From NCBI GenBank assembly GCA_965212005.1, contig OZ243038.1, forward strand, positions 62,001 through 126,000: a stretch of DNA of 64,000 bases, written 5' to 3'. Below are positions 24,160 to 32,152 of this stretch, one piece after another; the first letter of the stretch is position 1, and each line of letters opens with the position of its first letter. The notes under the pieces are model-generated. The model was not told where the DNA came from. It was given only the letters and a program-made list of their open reading frames with translations, and made no database searches. This DNA is from G965212005 sp965212005 (GTDB lineage: Bacteria; Pseudomonadota; Gammaproteobacteria; Porifericomitales; Porifericomitaceae). A program made the translations under genes and the position numbers.

Positions 24160-25191
24160 ATGCTTCATAATATGATTGTCTTTTGTCTATTGGTCAGCGT
24201 GTTCGCAGCGACTGCAGCTCCTGCGCTTGCAGAGGACGCGCCCCGCGAGGGTGGTGTCGAGCTGGCGCGCCATGATTTTCCGTACGCCTCTAAGTATGTC
24301 GAGGTTCACGGGGCGCGGATGCACTACGTCGACACGGGTGGCCCCGGCTCGACCGTGGTGATGATCCACGGCAATCCAAGTTGGTCCTACCTATGGCGGA
24401 ACATCATTCCGCATCTCGAAGACAACCATCGGGTAATCGCCTTTGACCTTGTGGGGTTTGGGAAATCAGATAAGCCCGATATCAAGTATCTGCTGACAGA
24501 TCACGTCCGCTACGTGCAGGGCTTCTTTGATGCGTTGGAACTCGACGACGTAACGCTCGTGATTCACGACTGGGGCTCTGTTCTTGGTTTCAACTTCGCC
24601 GCGACCAATCCCGCGCGTGTGAAGGCGATTGCGTTTATGGAGGCTGTGGTCACCACGGCCCCCGTGGAACCGCCCTACGGTCCAATCAAGCCGAGGCTGA
24701 CGGGAAGTGCAGTCAGCAATCGCGACAGATTTCGCGGCATTGTTCAGCGATTGAAGACACCAGGCGTTGGAGAGCAGATGGTACTCGAGGAGAACTTCTT
24801 CCTTCAACAGTTGATGTTTCCCCCATTCAAAGGTCTTCTGACGGAGGACGAGATCAACGCCTACCGCGAACCCTTCTCCAAGAAGGAGGACCGGCTGCCG
24901 GTGCTCCAGTTCCCGCGCGATATCCCGCTTGATGGCAAGAACCCGGCCTACACCGTCGAGATCTTCGGTCGGTACAATCGCTACCTGCGCGAAACCAAGA
25001 ATCTCCCAAAGCTCTTACTGCACCTCAGCGAGGGGGTTCTGGTTAATCGCTGGGACGTCGAGTGGATGCGCCGCAACTTCGACGACCTCACGATCCACGA
25101 TATGGGCCAGGGTGGCCATTTCGTGCAAGAGCACAATCCAGAAGGCATCGGCCAAGCGCTCTCGATTTGGATGGTTGATAACCACTTGTAG
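24160..25191 (+). CDS. Exported haloalkane dehalogenase-like alpha/beta hydrolase
   Basis: 343 residues from ATG 24160 (AAAGGA upstream). Signal peptide MIVFCLLVSVFAATAAPALA, so probably periplasmic. The fold is haloalkane dehalogenase-like: oxyanion motif HGNPSWSYLWR, DLVGFGKSDKPD, nucleophile Asp in VIHDWGSVLGFNFA and base His in GQGGHFVQEHNP. A Trp follows the nucleophile as in dehalogenases. Such enzymes hydrolyse C-halogen bonds, though some relatives act on other substrates. The longer frame back to 24040 is not supported by a ribosome site. It sits alone in the island. Confidence 0.85.
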   Translation: MLHNMIVFCLLVSVFAATAAPALAEDAPREGGVELARHDFPYASKYVEVHGARMHYVDTGGPGSTVVMIHGNPSWSYLWRNIIPHLEDNHRVIAFDLVGFGKSDKPDIKYLLTDHVRYVQGFFDALELDDVTLVIHDWGSVLGFNFAATNPARVKAIAFMEAVVTTAPVEPPYGPIKPRLTGSAVSNRDRFRGIVQRLKTPGVGEQMVLEENFFLQQLMFPPFKGLLTEDEINAYREPFSKKEDRLPVLQFPRDIPLDGKNPAYTVEIFGRYNRYLRETKNLPKLLLHLSEGVLVNRWDVEWMRRNFDDLTIHDMGQGGHFVQEHNPEGIGQALSIWMVDNHL

Positions 25192-25607
25192 AACCAGCGG
25201 AAGATCCGCGCCGGGTACGAGACAAAGCGTGACGCAAGCCAACTCCTTGCCGCCTGTCCTCCTGGGAGCACAGTTATGTCTCCGGCAAGGTACGTGCTGC
25301 GCCGAAAACCTGGGCTGTGTTAGTCCTGTAACATTCAAAGCCGCCTCAAACCAACGCCTCTGAGTGTCCGGAAGACCGGGGGAAGTCTAACTAACGCTCG
25401 GGATGGTCCGAGCAACGACAGCCTCAACTCGGTCGAATTCCAACAGTCTTAATGGACCGACCTTCCCAAACCAAGTCAACTGTGGAGGCTGATTCGGAGA
25501 GAGTCGAAGCAGGTGATGCCTGTTGGCATCGCGTGGCGCGATCAGGTCTCAATGATCTGCGGTCGTTGGGGAATGCAAACCACTAGCTTCCCCACTACGC
25601 GGCCCGT
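25192..25607. other. Non-coding stretch
   Basis: No convincing gene, RNA or repeat found between the dehalogenase and IS91 remnant 7. Short frames here lack ribosome sites and recognisable content. Confidence 0.5.
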
Positions 25608-25702
25608 AAGTACAGGAAGAATTAACACCCTGTTTTCCTTATTCCACCAGGAAAAGAAAGAGATTCGCGAAGCCGTCCAGTCCTGGAACACCCGAAATCT
25701 GG
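25608..25702 (-). mobile_element. IS91-family remnant 7 (shortest)
   Basis: Only the first ~95 bp from the fixed end (AAGTACAGG variant) remain, cut after CCCGAAATCTG. It lies 28 bp from the end of the membrane-protein gene that follows. Confidence 0.72.
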
Positions 25703-25730
25703 TATTTCTTCGGTGGCCGCCGGAGTGCTG

Positions 25731-27323
25731 TCAGGGGCCGATGACAACCGGCACGGTTTCGCTCAATACCGTGGCCGTGATGCGCCGTTTTTCTGCGCGC
25801 GCCGGCTTGAAATTGACCGCGTAATAGAGGATCTGGCTGTCGCTCAATGACCAGAAACGGCTGCGATGTTCGGGCTGGCCGGGGTTCATTCCATCTTTTT
25901 GGTTCCAGTGCAAACCGTTGTAGGACCACGCGCCGATGGTCTGCACCGTGGCGGAATACATCAGCAGCACAACCAACAGGCTCCGCGCCCAGCGCATGGC
26001 GAAGGCCTTGTCAAGGACGGGAATCAGCGACAGCGCAAGGAAGACGCCGGCGTCAACGATGGGGCGCGGCCCGTAGGCCGTACCGCCCCACCAGTCAAAC
26101 CATTTGGCGGCGGTGATCAACATCGCCACGGCGGCTATCTGTAGCGGGATGAGCGGTGCCAGCGACGCAAACTTGCGCGGATCTTTCCACAGCATCAGCC
26201 ACTGCATCACCACACCGGCAAAACCGAGCAGCAGCAACGGCGAGTAAAAAAGCAGTCCGCGCGAAGGGCTGAACAACAGGCCGCCGAGGCCGTGTGCCAC
26301 CGGGGTTCGCCACATTCCCCCCGGTTCGCCGCTTTTCGCCGCCAGGGATTCCGCCGCAACGCCCTGCGCGAAGGTGAACGGGCTGCCGAAGTAGTAGTCG
26401 TTATACAAATACACGGCGGCGGCAAACGGCAATGCGCCGAGCATATATTTGAGCGCGTCACGCCGTGCCACGAGCACAAAATACAAGCCCACGCAGAGCG
26501 CGGCAAAGACCCCGGTCGGACGACACAGCACCGCCATCCCCAGCGCGGCGCCGCAATACAACGAAAAGTTTTTTCGCTCCGCCGACCCGAACAGAAACCA
26601 GGCGCCGAGGGCCAGAAAGAACAGGTGCGCGGTCTGCTGCCACAACGCCTGACTGCTGATACTCCACGCGCAACTGCCAAGCCCGAATGTCAGCGCGCCG
26701 AACAGCGCCGCCGCGGGGGACACGAAGCGGCGCAGCGACAGAAAAATAAACACGCTTGCCAACGCGACCAGCGCCGCGGCCAGCAGTTTCGCGCCATGCC
26801 ACCACAGGTAATGATTTGTGGCGACGTCGCCAAACAGGTTGAGCAGCCCGTAGAACGGCAGCGCGGTCAACGCGGCGCCGGCGCCGAACACGCTCACGTA
26901 GTGGCCGGGGTGCCGGCTTTCAACTAAATAATACGGCGGGCTTGGTTTTACTTTGCCGCTTTCATACAACGCGGTGGTCTCCCGGTCCCAGCGGTGGATT
27001 CGCGCCCACTTGACCTCCGCGCCCGGCTCTTGCAACACCCAGAAAAACTCCTGCGGCGCCTGCTTCGGAGTCACGGCGAACGAGTGATTCTTCAGCAGGT
27101 TGACGCTGATGATCATGTTTGATTTCTGATCGTTCCCGTAAAAAGGGTCGCCGTTGATCGTGTATGCGCCGAAACAAACGAGGAACAACCACACCGGCCA
27201 CGCCGCCGGCTTCAGGAAAAAATGGCCGATGCGCCGGAAAGCGGCGGGGTTGGGGGGCGGCTTGGCCGCGCTTTGAGCCGCGCCGTTGCGATTTTTTCGG
27301 ATACTGGATTTTGGCTTTGCCAT
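25731..27323 (-). CDS. Polytopic membrane protein, GT-C glycosyltransferase-like
   Basis: 530 residues with a basic N-terminus (SSIRKNRNGAAQ) and about ten or more hydrophobic helices (AWPVWLFLVCFGAYTI, LLAAALVALASVFIFL, LLFYSPLLLLGFAGVVM). The first large loop carries charged residues (GNDQKSNMIISVNLL) where GT-C enzymes place catalytic acids. No diagnostic family motif is recognised, so the glycosyltransferase call rests on topology. Apparently complete. The gene at 27356 lies 32 bp upstream on the same strand and may be co-transcribed. Confidence 0.6.
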   Translation of the reverse strand: MAKPKSSIRKNRNGAAQSAAKPPPNPAAFRRIGHFFLKPAAWPVWLFLVCFGAYTINGDPFYGNDQKSNMIISVNLLKNHSFAVTPKQAPQEFFWVLQEPGAEVKWARIHRWDRETTALYESGKVKPSPPYYLVESRHPGHYVSVFGAGAALTALPFYGLLNLFGDVATNHYLWWHGAKLLAAALVALASVFIFLSLRRFVSPAAALFGALTFGLGSCAWSISSQALWQQTAHLFFLALGAWFLFGSAERKNFSLYCGAALGMAVLCRPTGVFAALCVGLYFVLVARRDALKYMLGALPFAAAVYLYNDYYFGSPFTFAQGVAAESLAAKSGEPGGMWRTPVAHGLGGLLFSPSRGLLFYSPLLLLGFAGVVMQWLMLWKDPRKFASLAPLIPLQIAAVAMLITAAKWFDWWGGTAYGPRPIVDAGVFLALSLIPVLDKAFAMRWARSLLVVLLMYSATVQTIGAWSYNGLHWNQKDGMNPGQPEHRSRFWSLSDSQILYYAVNFKPARAEKRRITATVLSETVPVVIGP

Positions 27324-27355
27324 GCCGGCCCCGTCAGTGCATCAGCGGATCGGTT

Positions 27356-27838
27356 TTACGGTGGTTCGATCAGACATTCGCGCGTAAAATCTCCATCGCC
27401 TTCACTACCGTAATTGAGGCGGCCTTTGTCGTCAAAGGTTGTGTGTGTCAGCGAGATCGCGCCACGGGACGGCCCGAGGAGCTGCAGCACCAACGCCTGG
27501 CCGTCGCCGAACCGGCCCATGTAGAAGCTTTCGCCGGGGATGCCGTCGGCGTGGACGATTACCGTTTCTTCGTTGAACCCGGACTGCACGGCAAGCGAAC
27601 CTGGTGCATGTCGGTACACGCGCACGAAGCATTTCTCGCCGGTGAATTTGAATCCCGTCCAGTAGTTGTCGGGGTCTGGGATTAACACTTTGCCCTCATA
27701 GTCGCCTTCGGCAACCGTCTCGTTTTCTCCCGCCGCATGGGCGTTCCGGGCATATTCGGCACACGCCGTCAAACACAGGAACGCCATCACACCCCACAAG
27801 GGAATGCCACGTTGTTTCAAGTGCATCGAGCGCGTCAT
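27356..27838 (-). CDS. Predicted lipoprotein, unknown function
   Basis: About 160 residues with a signal sequence and lipobox (FLCLTAC, Cys near residue 24 from ATG 27838), so probably lipid-anchored. The mature part is small and acidic (EGDYEGKVLIPDPDNYWTGF, then DGIPGESFYMGRFGDGQAL). ATG 27826 is an alternative start; the frame is open to 27868. No family recognised. It precedes the polytopic membrane protein on the same strand. Confidence 0.6.
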   Translation of the reverse strand: MTRSMHLKQRGIPLWGVMAFLCLTACAEYARNAHAAGENETVAEGDYEGKVLIPDPDNYWTGFKFTGEKCFVRVYRHAPGSLAVQSGFNEETVIVHADGIPGESFYMGRFGDGQALVLQLLGPSRGAISLTHTTFDDKGRLNYGSEGDGDFTRECLIEPP

Positions 27839-27864
27839 CACGGAGACAGGGCGGGCTGGCGCAA

Positions 27865-28157
27865 TCAACCGCCGACAGGCATTGCCGGCGTGCCCGCATT
27901 TGAGAACATCAGCGTGGCGTCCACGGCCCAGTTGATGAAGGGGTCGGGATACAGGCCCAACAACAGCGTGCCGGCTATCCCAATCACAATGGCGGTTTTC
28001 AGGGGAGCCGAGACGGTCAGCGGCGCGGGGTCGGCGGGTTCGTTGATATACATTTTCTTGACCACAATCAGGTAGTAGTACGCGGAGATCACGATGTTGA
28101 TCAGTCCGACGATCAACAATGTATAAAGCTCCTGCTCAATCGCCGCGACAAAGATAT
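27865..28157 (-). pseudogene. nuoN: NADH-quinone oxidoreductase subunit N, C-terminal fragment
   Basis: Minus strand reads IFVAAIEQELYTLLIVGLIN, then VISAYYYLIVVKKMYINEPA and TLLLGLYPDPFINWAVDA before a stop. This is the last ~97 residues of NuoN (about 480 aa when complete), a proton-pumping membrane subunit of complex I. The upstream part is lost exactly at the fixed end of IS91 remnant 8. No other nuo genes are in the window. Confidence 0.85.
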
Positions 28158-28918
28158 AAGTATAGGAAGAAAGTATAGGAAAAGTATAGGAAGAATTAAC
28201 ACCCTGTTTCCCATAATCTCGCCAAAAAAGAAAGAGATTCGCGCAGCCGTCCAGTCCTGAAACACCCGCAATCTGACTGACTTCAGCCGACACGCCCAAT
28301 ATTGCTCCTTCCCGCCGGTCATTCTTGCCAAATGCCGACCACCAGGCATGCCGACTACCTGCTACTACTTTTGCCGGCGGCAATTTGGTGAGTTGACTGC
28401 GTCAAACTGATCTCGTCGGCTACCCGAACAAACCTGTTTGGGGCGCTGCCCAGCTCTCGGGTAATGGGTTGAATTCTTTTGCTTCCGCTTTGCTCTGAAG
28501 GTGTGCAAGGATATGCTTGTCAGCGCAGGGTCTTCGGTACGGTCGATTACCTTGACAGTACCGGCACATTCTTCGCAAGTTGTAATATCAATGTTGAAAA
28601 CCCGTTGCAAGCGTTGTGCCCAGGTCATCGCGGCGTGACGTTTTGCGGGTGTGCAGGCATCTGTTTTACGGTTTTCCTGGCGCTTGTTGCCCTGGCCGCG
28701 TTTTGCCGGTGTTATCAGGGCACGATGATGCTTGCCATTCGGTGCGAACACGCCGTGGAATCGAGTCAGCTTAACCCTGGGCTTCGGCACCAGGGCAGCC
28801 AGCCGAGCCATGCAATCCGGCGGCTTGAAGATGACGTGGGGAGTGCCATCTCGATAAGGCGTCTTCGGCTGATAGCGGATGTTGCCGTTTGACGTTAACG
28901 AAAGCCGCTTTTCCGAAA
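28158..28918 (-). mobile_element. IS91-family remnant 8 (longest)
   Basis: Starts with three stacked partial ends (AAGTATAGGAAG, AAGTATAGGAA, AAGTATAGGAAG), then the common segment and the longest surviving transposase 3' part. Inner cut is near 28918. The following ~200 bp (to 29123) hold no gene I recognise; a 14-bp direct repeat around GAAATATCTAAGG precedes the methyltransferase fragment. Confidence 0.82.
28420..28918 (-). pseudogene. IS91-family transposase, C-terminal ~165 residues
   Basis: Minus strand encodes SEKRLSLTSNGNIRYQPKTP, YRDGTPHVIFKPPDCMARLA, TRFHGVFAPNGKHHRALITP, MTWAQRLQRVFNIDITTCEE and, after a frameshift near 28540, the ending NPLPESWAAPQTGLFG with TAG at 28420. This is the conserved C-terminal region of IS91/ISCR-type Y2 transposases. 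The catalytic HUH and tyrosine motifs are absent. Confidence 0.85.
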
Positions 28919-29123
28919 CCGCCGGATGGCTGATGTGTCGGCGGAAACGCCCTGGTTTCTGGCGTCCATCAGCCTGGGCCGCTAGTCCTGCATGCAGGCT
29001 ATGAAAAGGGGTAGACTAGCCCTATGTTTGGTTTTCAGTCGATTCCAATGCCTTGTGTCTTTGTGCAAGACTATCCAGTGGAAATATCTAAGGGGAAATA
29101 TCTAAGGAAAAGGAGGCCACAAA

Positions 29124-29412
29124 TTGAAAAATAGAGCACCCGGAAATAGAACGCTAACTTGCACTGACAAAGATATCCAACAGCTGTCAAATAATTCTAA
29201 CGGCCATTTATTCAAAGAAAAAGAAACAACAAAATATGCAATATGGTTCAGGGAAATAATCAAATCGCTAAAACATACATTAAAGCCGATGGCCACCATC
29301 TATGTTTGTTCGGACTGGAAAACATCAATCATTATTTCTTCTTTCCTTGAAGAATTTTTTATGTGCAGAACAGAATAACGTGGGAAAGAGAAAAAAGAAG
29401 AGGCGCACAGCA
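29124..29412 (+). pseudogene. Adenine-specific DNA methyltransferase fragment
   Basis: Begins at a TTG behind a strong ribosome site (AAAAGGAGG). After a short lead, WFREIIKSLKHTLKPMATIY and VCSDWKTSIIISSFLEEFF match the region after the catalytic DPPY motif of COG0863/COG2189 methylases. A frameshift near 29365 then gives VQNRITWEREKRRGA, the next conserved block. Cut near 29412 at the duplicated spacer. Neither the DPPY nor the SAM-binding motif is present. Confidence 0.7.
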
Positions 29413-29420
29413 TAGGATCG

Positions 29421-29712
29421 CCCTGGTTACCGGGGGCAGCCTGCGCCGGCGGCGCAAAACCAGTTGTGGTCGATTTCGGTGGCCGCTCGGTGCCGGTAAC
29501 GGTCTCGCTTGATTGCCTGCGGAGAGGGATTAGCATGAGTGCGATGCAACGGACCGCCCTGGTTACCGGGGGCAGTCGGCGCCGGCGGCGCAAAAGCAGT
29601 TGCGGTCGATTTCGGTGGCCGCTCGGCGCCGGTAACGGCCTCGCTTGATTGTCTGCGGAGATGGATTAGCATGAGCGCTATGCAACGAACCGCCCTGGTT
29701 ACCGGGGGCAGT
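29421..29712 (+). repeat. 136-bp tandem duplications of the pteridine-reductase start
   Basis: Units begin at 29421, 29557 and 29693 (period 136). Each holds CCCTGGTTACCGGGGGCAG (codons for LVTGGS), and the first two also hold the ~82-bp spacer plus the ribosome site and ATGAG(C/T)GC start. The third leads into the intact gene. The spacer part also occurs at 4890-4971 after ubiA. Confidence 0.9.
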
Positions 29713-30405
29713 CGACGCCTGGGTGCGGCCATCTGCCGCGGCCTGCATGAGGCCGGGTATGCGCTGCTGGTGCACTATCACTGTTCCCGGCGGCAGGCCC
29801 AGGCCCTGGTCGCGGAGTTGAACCGGATTCGCGCCGGTTCCGCGCTTGCCGTGCAGGCGGACTTGCGCGACGCGCCGCAGCGGGAATTGCTGCTGGAACG
29901 GACGCTTGCCTTTCAGGGTCGGCTGGACGTTTTGATCAATAATGCGTCGGTCTATCGTCCTACCCCGCTGGACCAGGTACAAGAGCAGGATTGGGAGGAG
30001 TTTTGCGCGCTGCATCTGCGGGCTCCACTGCACCTGGCCCAGGGGCTGGCCCCCGCGTTGCGCCGCTCCCGGGGCTGCATCATCAACCTGACGGACCTCT
30101 ACGCCATTCGTCCGCAGCCGCGGCACGCTCTGTACTGCGCCACCAAGGCAGGGCTGGAGATGTTGACCCGCTCACTGGCACTGGAACTGGCCCCCAGGGT
30201 ACGAGTCAATGCGCTGGCGCCGGGCGTGATCCTGTGGCCTGCGAAGCGGGATGCCGCACAAAAAGCGGTGATCCGGCAAAGCATTCCGCTCGGGCGCAGC
30301 GGCACGGCGCAGGAGGTCGCGCAAGCCGTGCTGTACCTGGTCGGCGCACGCTACCAGACCGGTCAGACGCTGATCCTGGACGGCGGTCGCGCTACGCCCG
30401 CCTGA
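29671..30405 (+). CDS. folM: Pteridine reductase-like short-chain dehydrogenase (FolM/PTR1 type)
   Basis: 244-residue SDR starting at ATG 29671. Cofactor motif TGGSRRLGAA at residue 11 has the TGxxxRxG variant of pteridine reductases instead of TGxxxGxG. LINNASVY near 87, Ser/Thr in INLTDLYA, and the active pair in YCATKAG near 155 follow. The usual role would be NADPH-dependent reduction of dihydrobiopterin or dihydrofolate. Two broken copies of its start lie directly upstream. Symbol given by family resemblance. Confidence 0.78.
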   Translation: MSAMQRTALVTGGSRRLGAAICRGLHEAGYALLVHYHCSRRQAQALVAELNRIRAGSALAVQADLRDAPQRELLLERTLAFQGRLDVLINNASVYRPTPLDQVQEQDWEEFCALHLRAPLHLAQGLAPALRRSRGCIINLTDLYAIRPQPRHALYCATKAGLEMLTRSLALELAPRVRVNALAPGVILWPAKRDAAQKAVIRQSIPLGRSGTAQEVAQAVLYLVGARYQTGQTLILDGGRATPA

Positions 30406-30515
30406 TGCCCGGACTGCCGGTGCCCGTTGCCGCCGACCGGCGCCGGGCGGGCTCGGCGCGGCTGCCGCGGCGCCGACCAGCCCCGGGCGGGCGCGGCCAG
30501 CGCGGTCAGCGGGGC

Positions 30516-31355
30516 CTATGACTCCACCGGCAGGTTGTCGATCAAGCGCACGCGACCGATACGCACCGCCGCCAGCACGATGCGCCTACCGCTGCCGGGG
30601 CGGTCCAGGCTGTGCATATCCCGCACGTTCAGGTATTCGGGTTTCATGCCGGCGGCCTGCAATTGTCGCAGCCCTTCCGCCTCCAGCCGGGCATAGTCCC
30701 GGCATCCGGCCCGAAGCTGCTCGGCTAATCCGGTCAATACCGGGTAGAGTCGGGCTGCTGTTTTCCGTTCCTTCTCGCCCAGGTAATGGTTGCGCGAACT
30801 CAGCGCGAGTCCGTCCGTTGCACGTACCGTGGGCACGCTGAAGATCTGGATCGGCAAGCAAAGATCGGCCACCAGGCGCCGGATCAAAAGCAGTTGCTGG
30901 TAGTCTTTTTCACCGAAGACGGCGTAGTCCGGGCGTGTCAGGTTGAACAGTTTTGTGACGAGGGTGGCAACCCCGGAGAAATGTCCGGGGCGTGAGCGCC
31001 CGCACAGGATTGGCTCCAGTTCCGGAACCCGGACCTGGGTGTGCCGTTCCGTGCCGTGCGGAAACAGTGCGCTATCGTTCGGCGTAAACACCAGGTCCAC
31101 TTCTTCCTGCGCCAACGTTGCCAGGTCTGAGTTCAGCGTGCGCGGGTAGTCCTGGTAGTCTTCATTGGGGCCGAATTGCAGCGGGTTGACGTAGATGCTG
31201 ACTACCACCCGTGCCGCCACCTGCCGGGCCCGGCGCAGCAACGCCAAGTGTCCCGGGTGCAAGTTGCCCATCGTGGGCACCAATGCGATCGACTCCCCGT
31301 TGCACCGCCATTGTGACAATCGCCGCAGTTCGTTTGCGCCGTGCGCCTGGTGCAT
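30516..31355 (-). CDS. panC: Pantothenate synthetase
   Basis: 279 residues. Joins pantoate and beta-alanine with ATP, the last step of pantothenate synthesis. The HIGH-like motif is in PTMGNLHPGHLALLRRA, followed by YVNPLQFGPNEDYQDYPR, GHFSGVATLVTKLFN, FGEKDYQQL and the KMSKS-like LALSSRN. Its ATG overlaps the panB stop (TGATG), so the two are coupled. Normal length. Confidence 0.97.
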   Translation of the reverse strand: MHQAHGANELRRLSQWRCNGESIALVPTMGNLHPGHLALLRRARQVAARVVVSIYVNPLQFGPNEDYQDYPRTLNSDLATLAQEEVDLVFTPNDSALFPHGTERHTQVRVPELEPILCGRSRPGHFSGVATLVTKLFNLTRPDYAVFGEKDYQQLLLIRRLVADLCLPIQIFSVPTVRATDGLALSSRNHYLGEKERKTAARLYPVLTGLAEQLRAGCRDYARLEAEGLRQLQAAGMKPEYLNVRDMHSLDRPGSGRRIVLAAVRIGRVRLIDNLPVES

Positions 31356-32152
31356 CAGTTGAACGGGTAGGCGGGGCCGGGAAATTGGCCTGCTTTGACG
31401 GCGCGGGTGTAGGCTTGAATCGCCGCGTCTACGCTGCCCGCCTGGGGCAGAAAGTTGTGGCTGAAGGAAGGACGCCGGAGGCTGATGCCGAGCATGTCGT
31501 AGAGCACGAGCACTTGTCCGTCACAATCGGCGCCGGCGCCGATGCCGATGACCGGAATGGAAAGCTGCGCCGTGACCCGGGCCGCCAGTTCGGGCGGTAT
31601 ACATTCCACCACCAGCAAGACCGCGCCTGCCTGCTGTAGCGTCTCGGCGTCCTGCAGCAGGCGCTGCGCCGCAACCGGTTCCTGGCCCTGTATGCGGTAG
31701 CCGCCAATCTGCAAAACGGACTGGGGCGTTAGCCCCAGATGGGCACAGACCGGGATGCCGTTGCGGGACAGGAGTTGCACGGTGTCGGCGAACTCGGCCC
31801 CTCCCTCCAGCTTGACCAGCTGTGCGCCGCCTTCACTCACCAGCCGGGCGGCGTTGCCCAGCGCCTGGGCCGGGCTGGTATAGCTCATGAACGGCAGATC
31901 GGTGATCAACAGGGGGCGAGACAGACCTCGGCGCACGATGCGACTATGGTAGATCATATCCTGCATCCGCACGGCCAGCGTGTTTTCCGCGGCGTGCAGC
32001 ACCATGCCCAGTGAATCGCCCACCAGCACCGCGTCGATCCCGGCCTGCTCCAGCAAGATGGCGAAACTGGCGTCGTAGGCGGTCAGGGAGGCGATCTTCT
32101 CGCCCCGTTGCTTCATCTCCTGCAAGGTATCGAGGGTGACCCGCTCGCTCAT
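31355..32152 (-). CDS. panB: 3-methyl-2-oxobutanoate hydroxymethyltransferase
   Basis: 265 residues. Adds a hydroxymethyl group from methylene-tetrahydrofolate to ketoisovalerate. Motifs: SLTAYDASFAILLEQAGID, VGDSLGMVLH, LPFMSY, VKLEGG and GIGAGADCDGQVLVLYDMLG. Start overlaps the kinase gene upstream by four bases; the stop overlaps panC. Operon order kinase-panB-panC is common in gammaproteobacteria. Confidence 0.97.
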   Translation of the reverse strand: MSERVTLDTLQEMKQRGEKIASLTAYDASFAILLEQAGIDAVLVGDSLGMVLHAAENTLAVRMQDMIYHSRIVRRGLSRPLLITDLPFMSYTSPAQALGNAARLVSEGGAQLVKLEGGAEFADTVQLLSRNGIPVCAHLGLTPQSVLQIGGYRIQGQEPVAAQRLLQDAETLQQAGAVLLVVECIPPELAARVTAQLSIPVIGIGAGADCDGQVLVLYDMLGISLRRPSFSHNFLPQAGSVDAAIQAYTRAVKAGQFPGPAYPFN

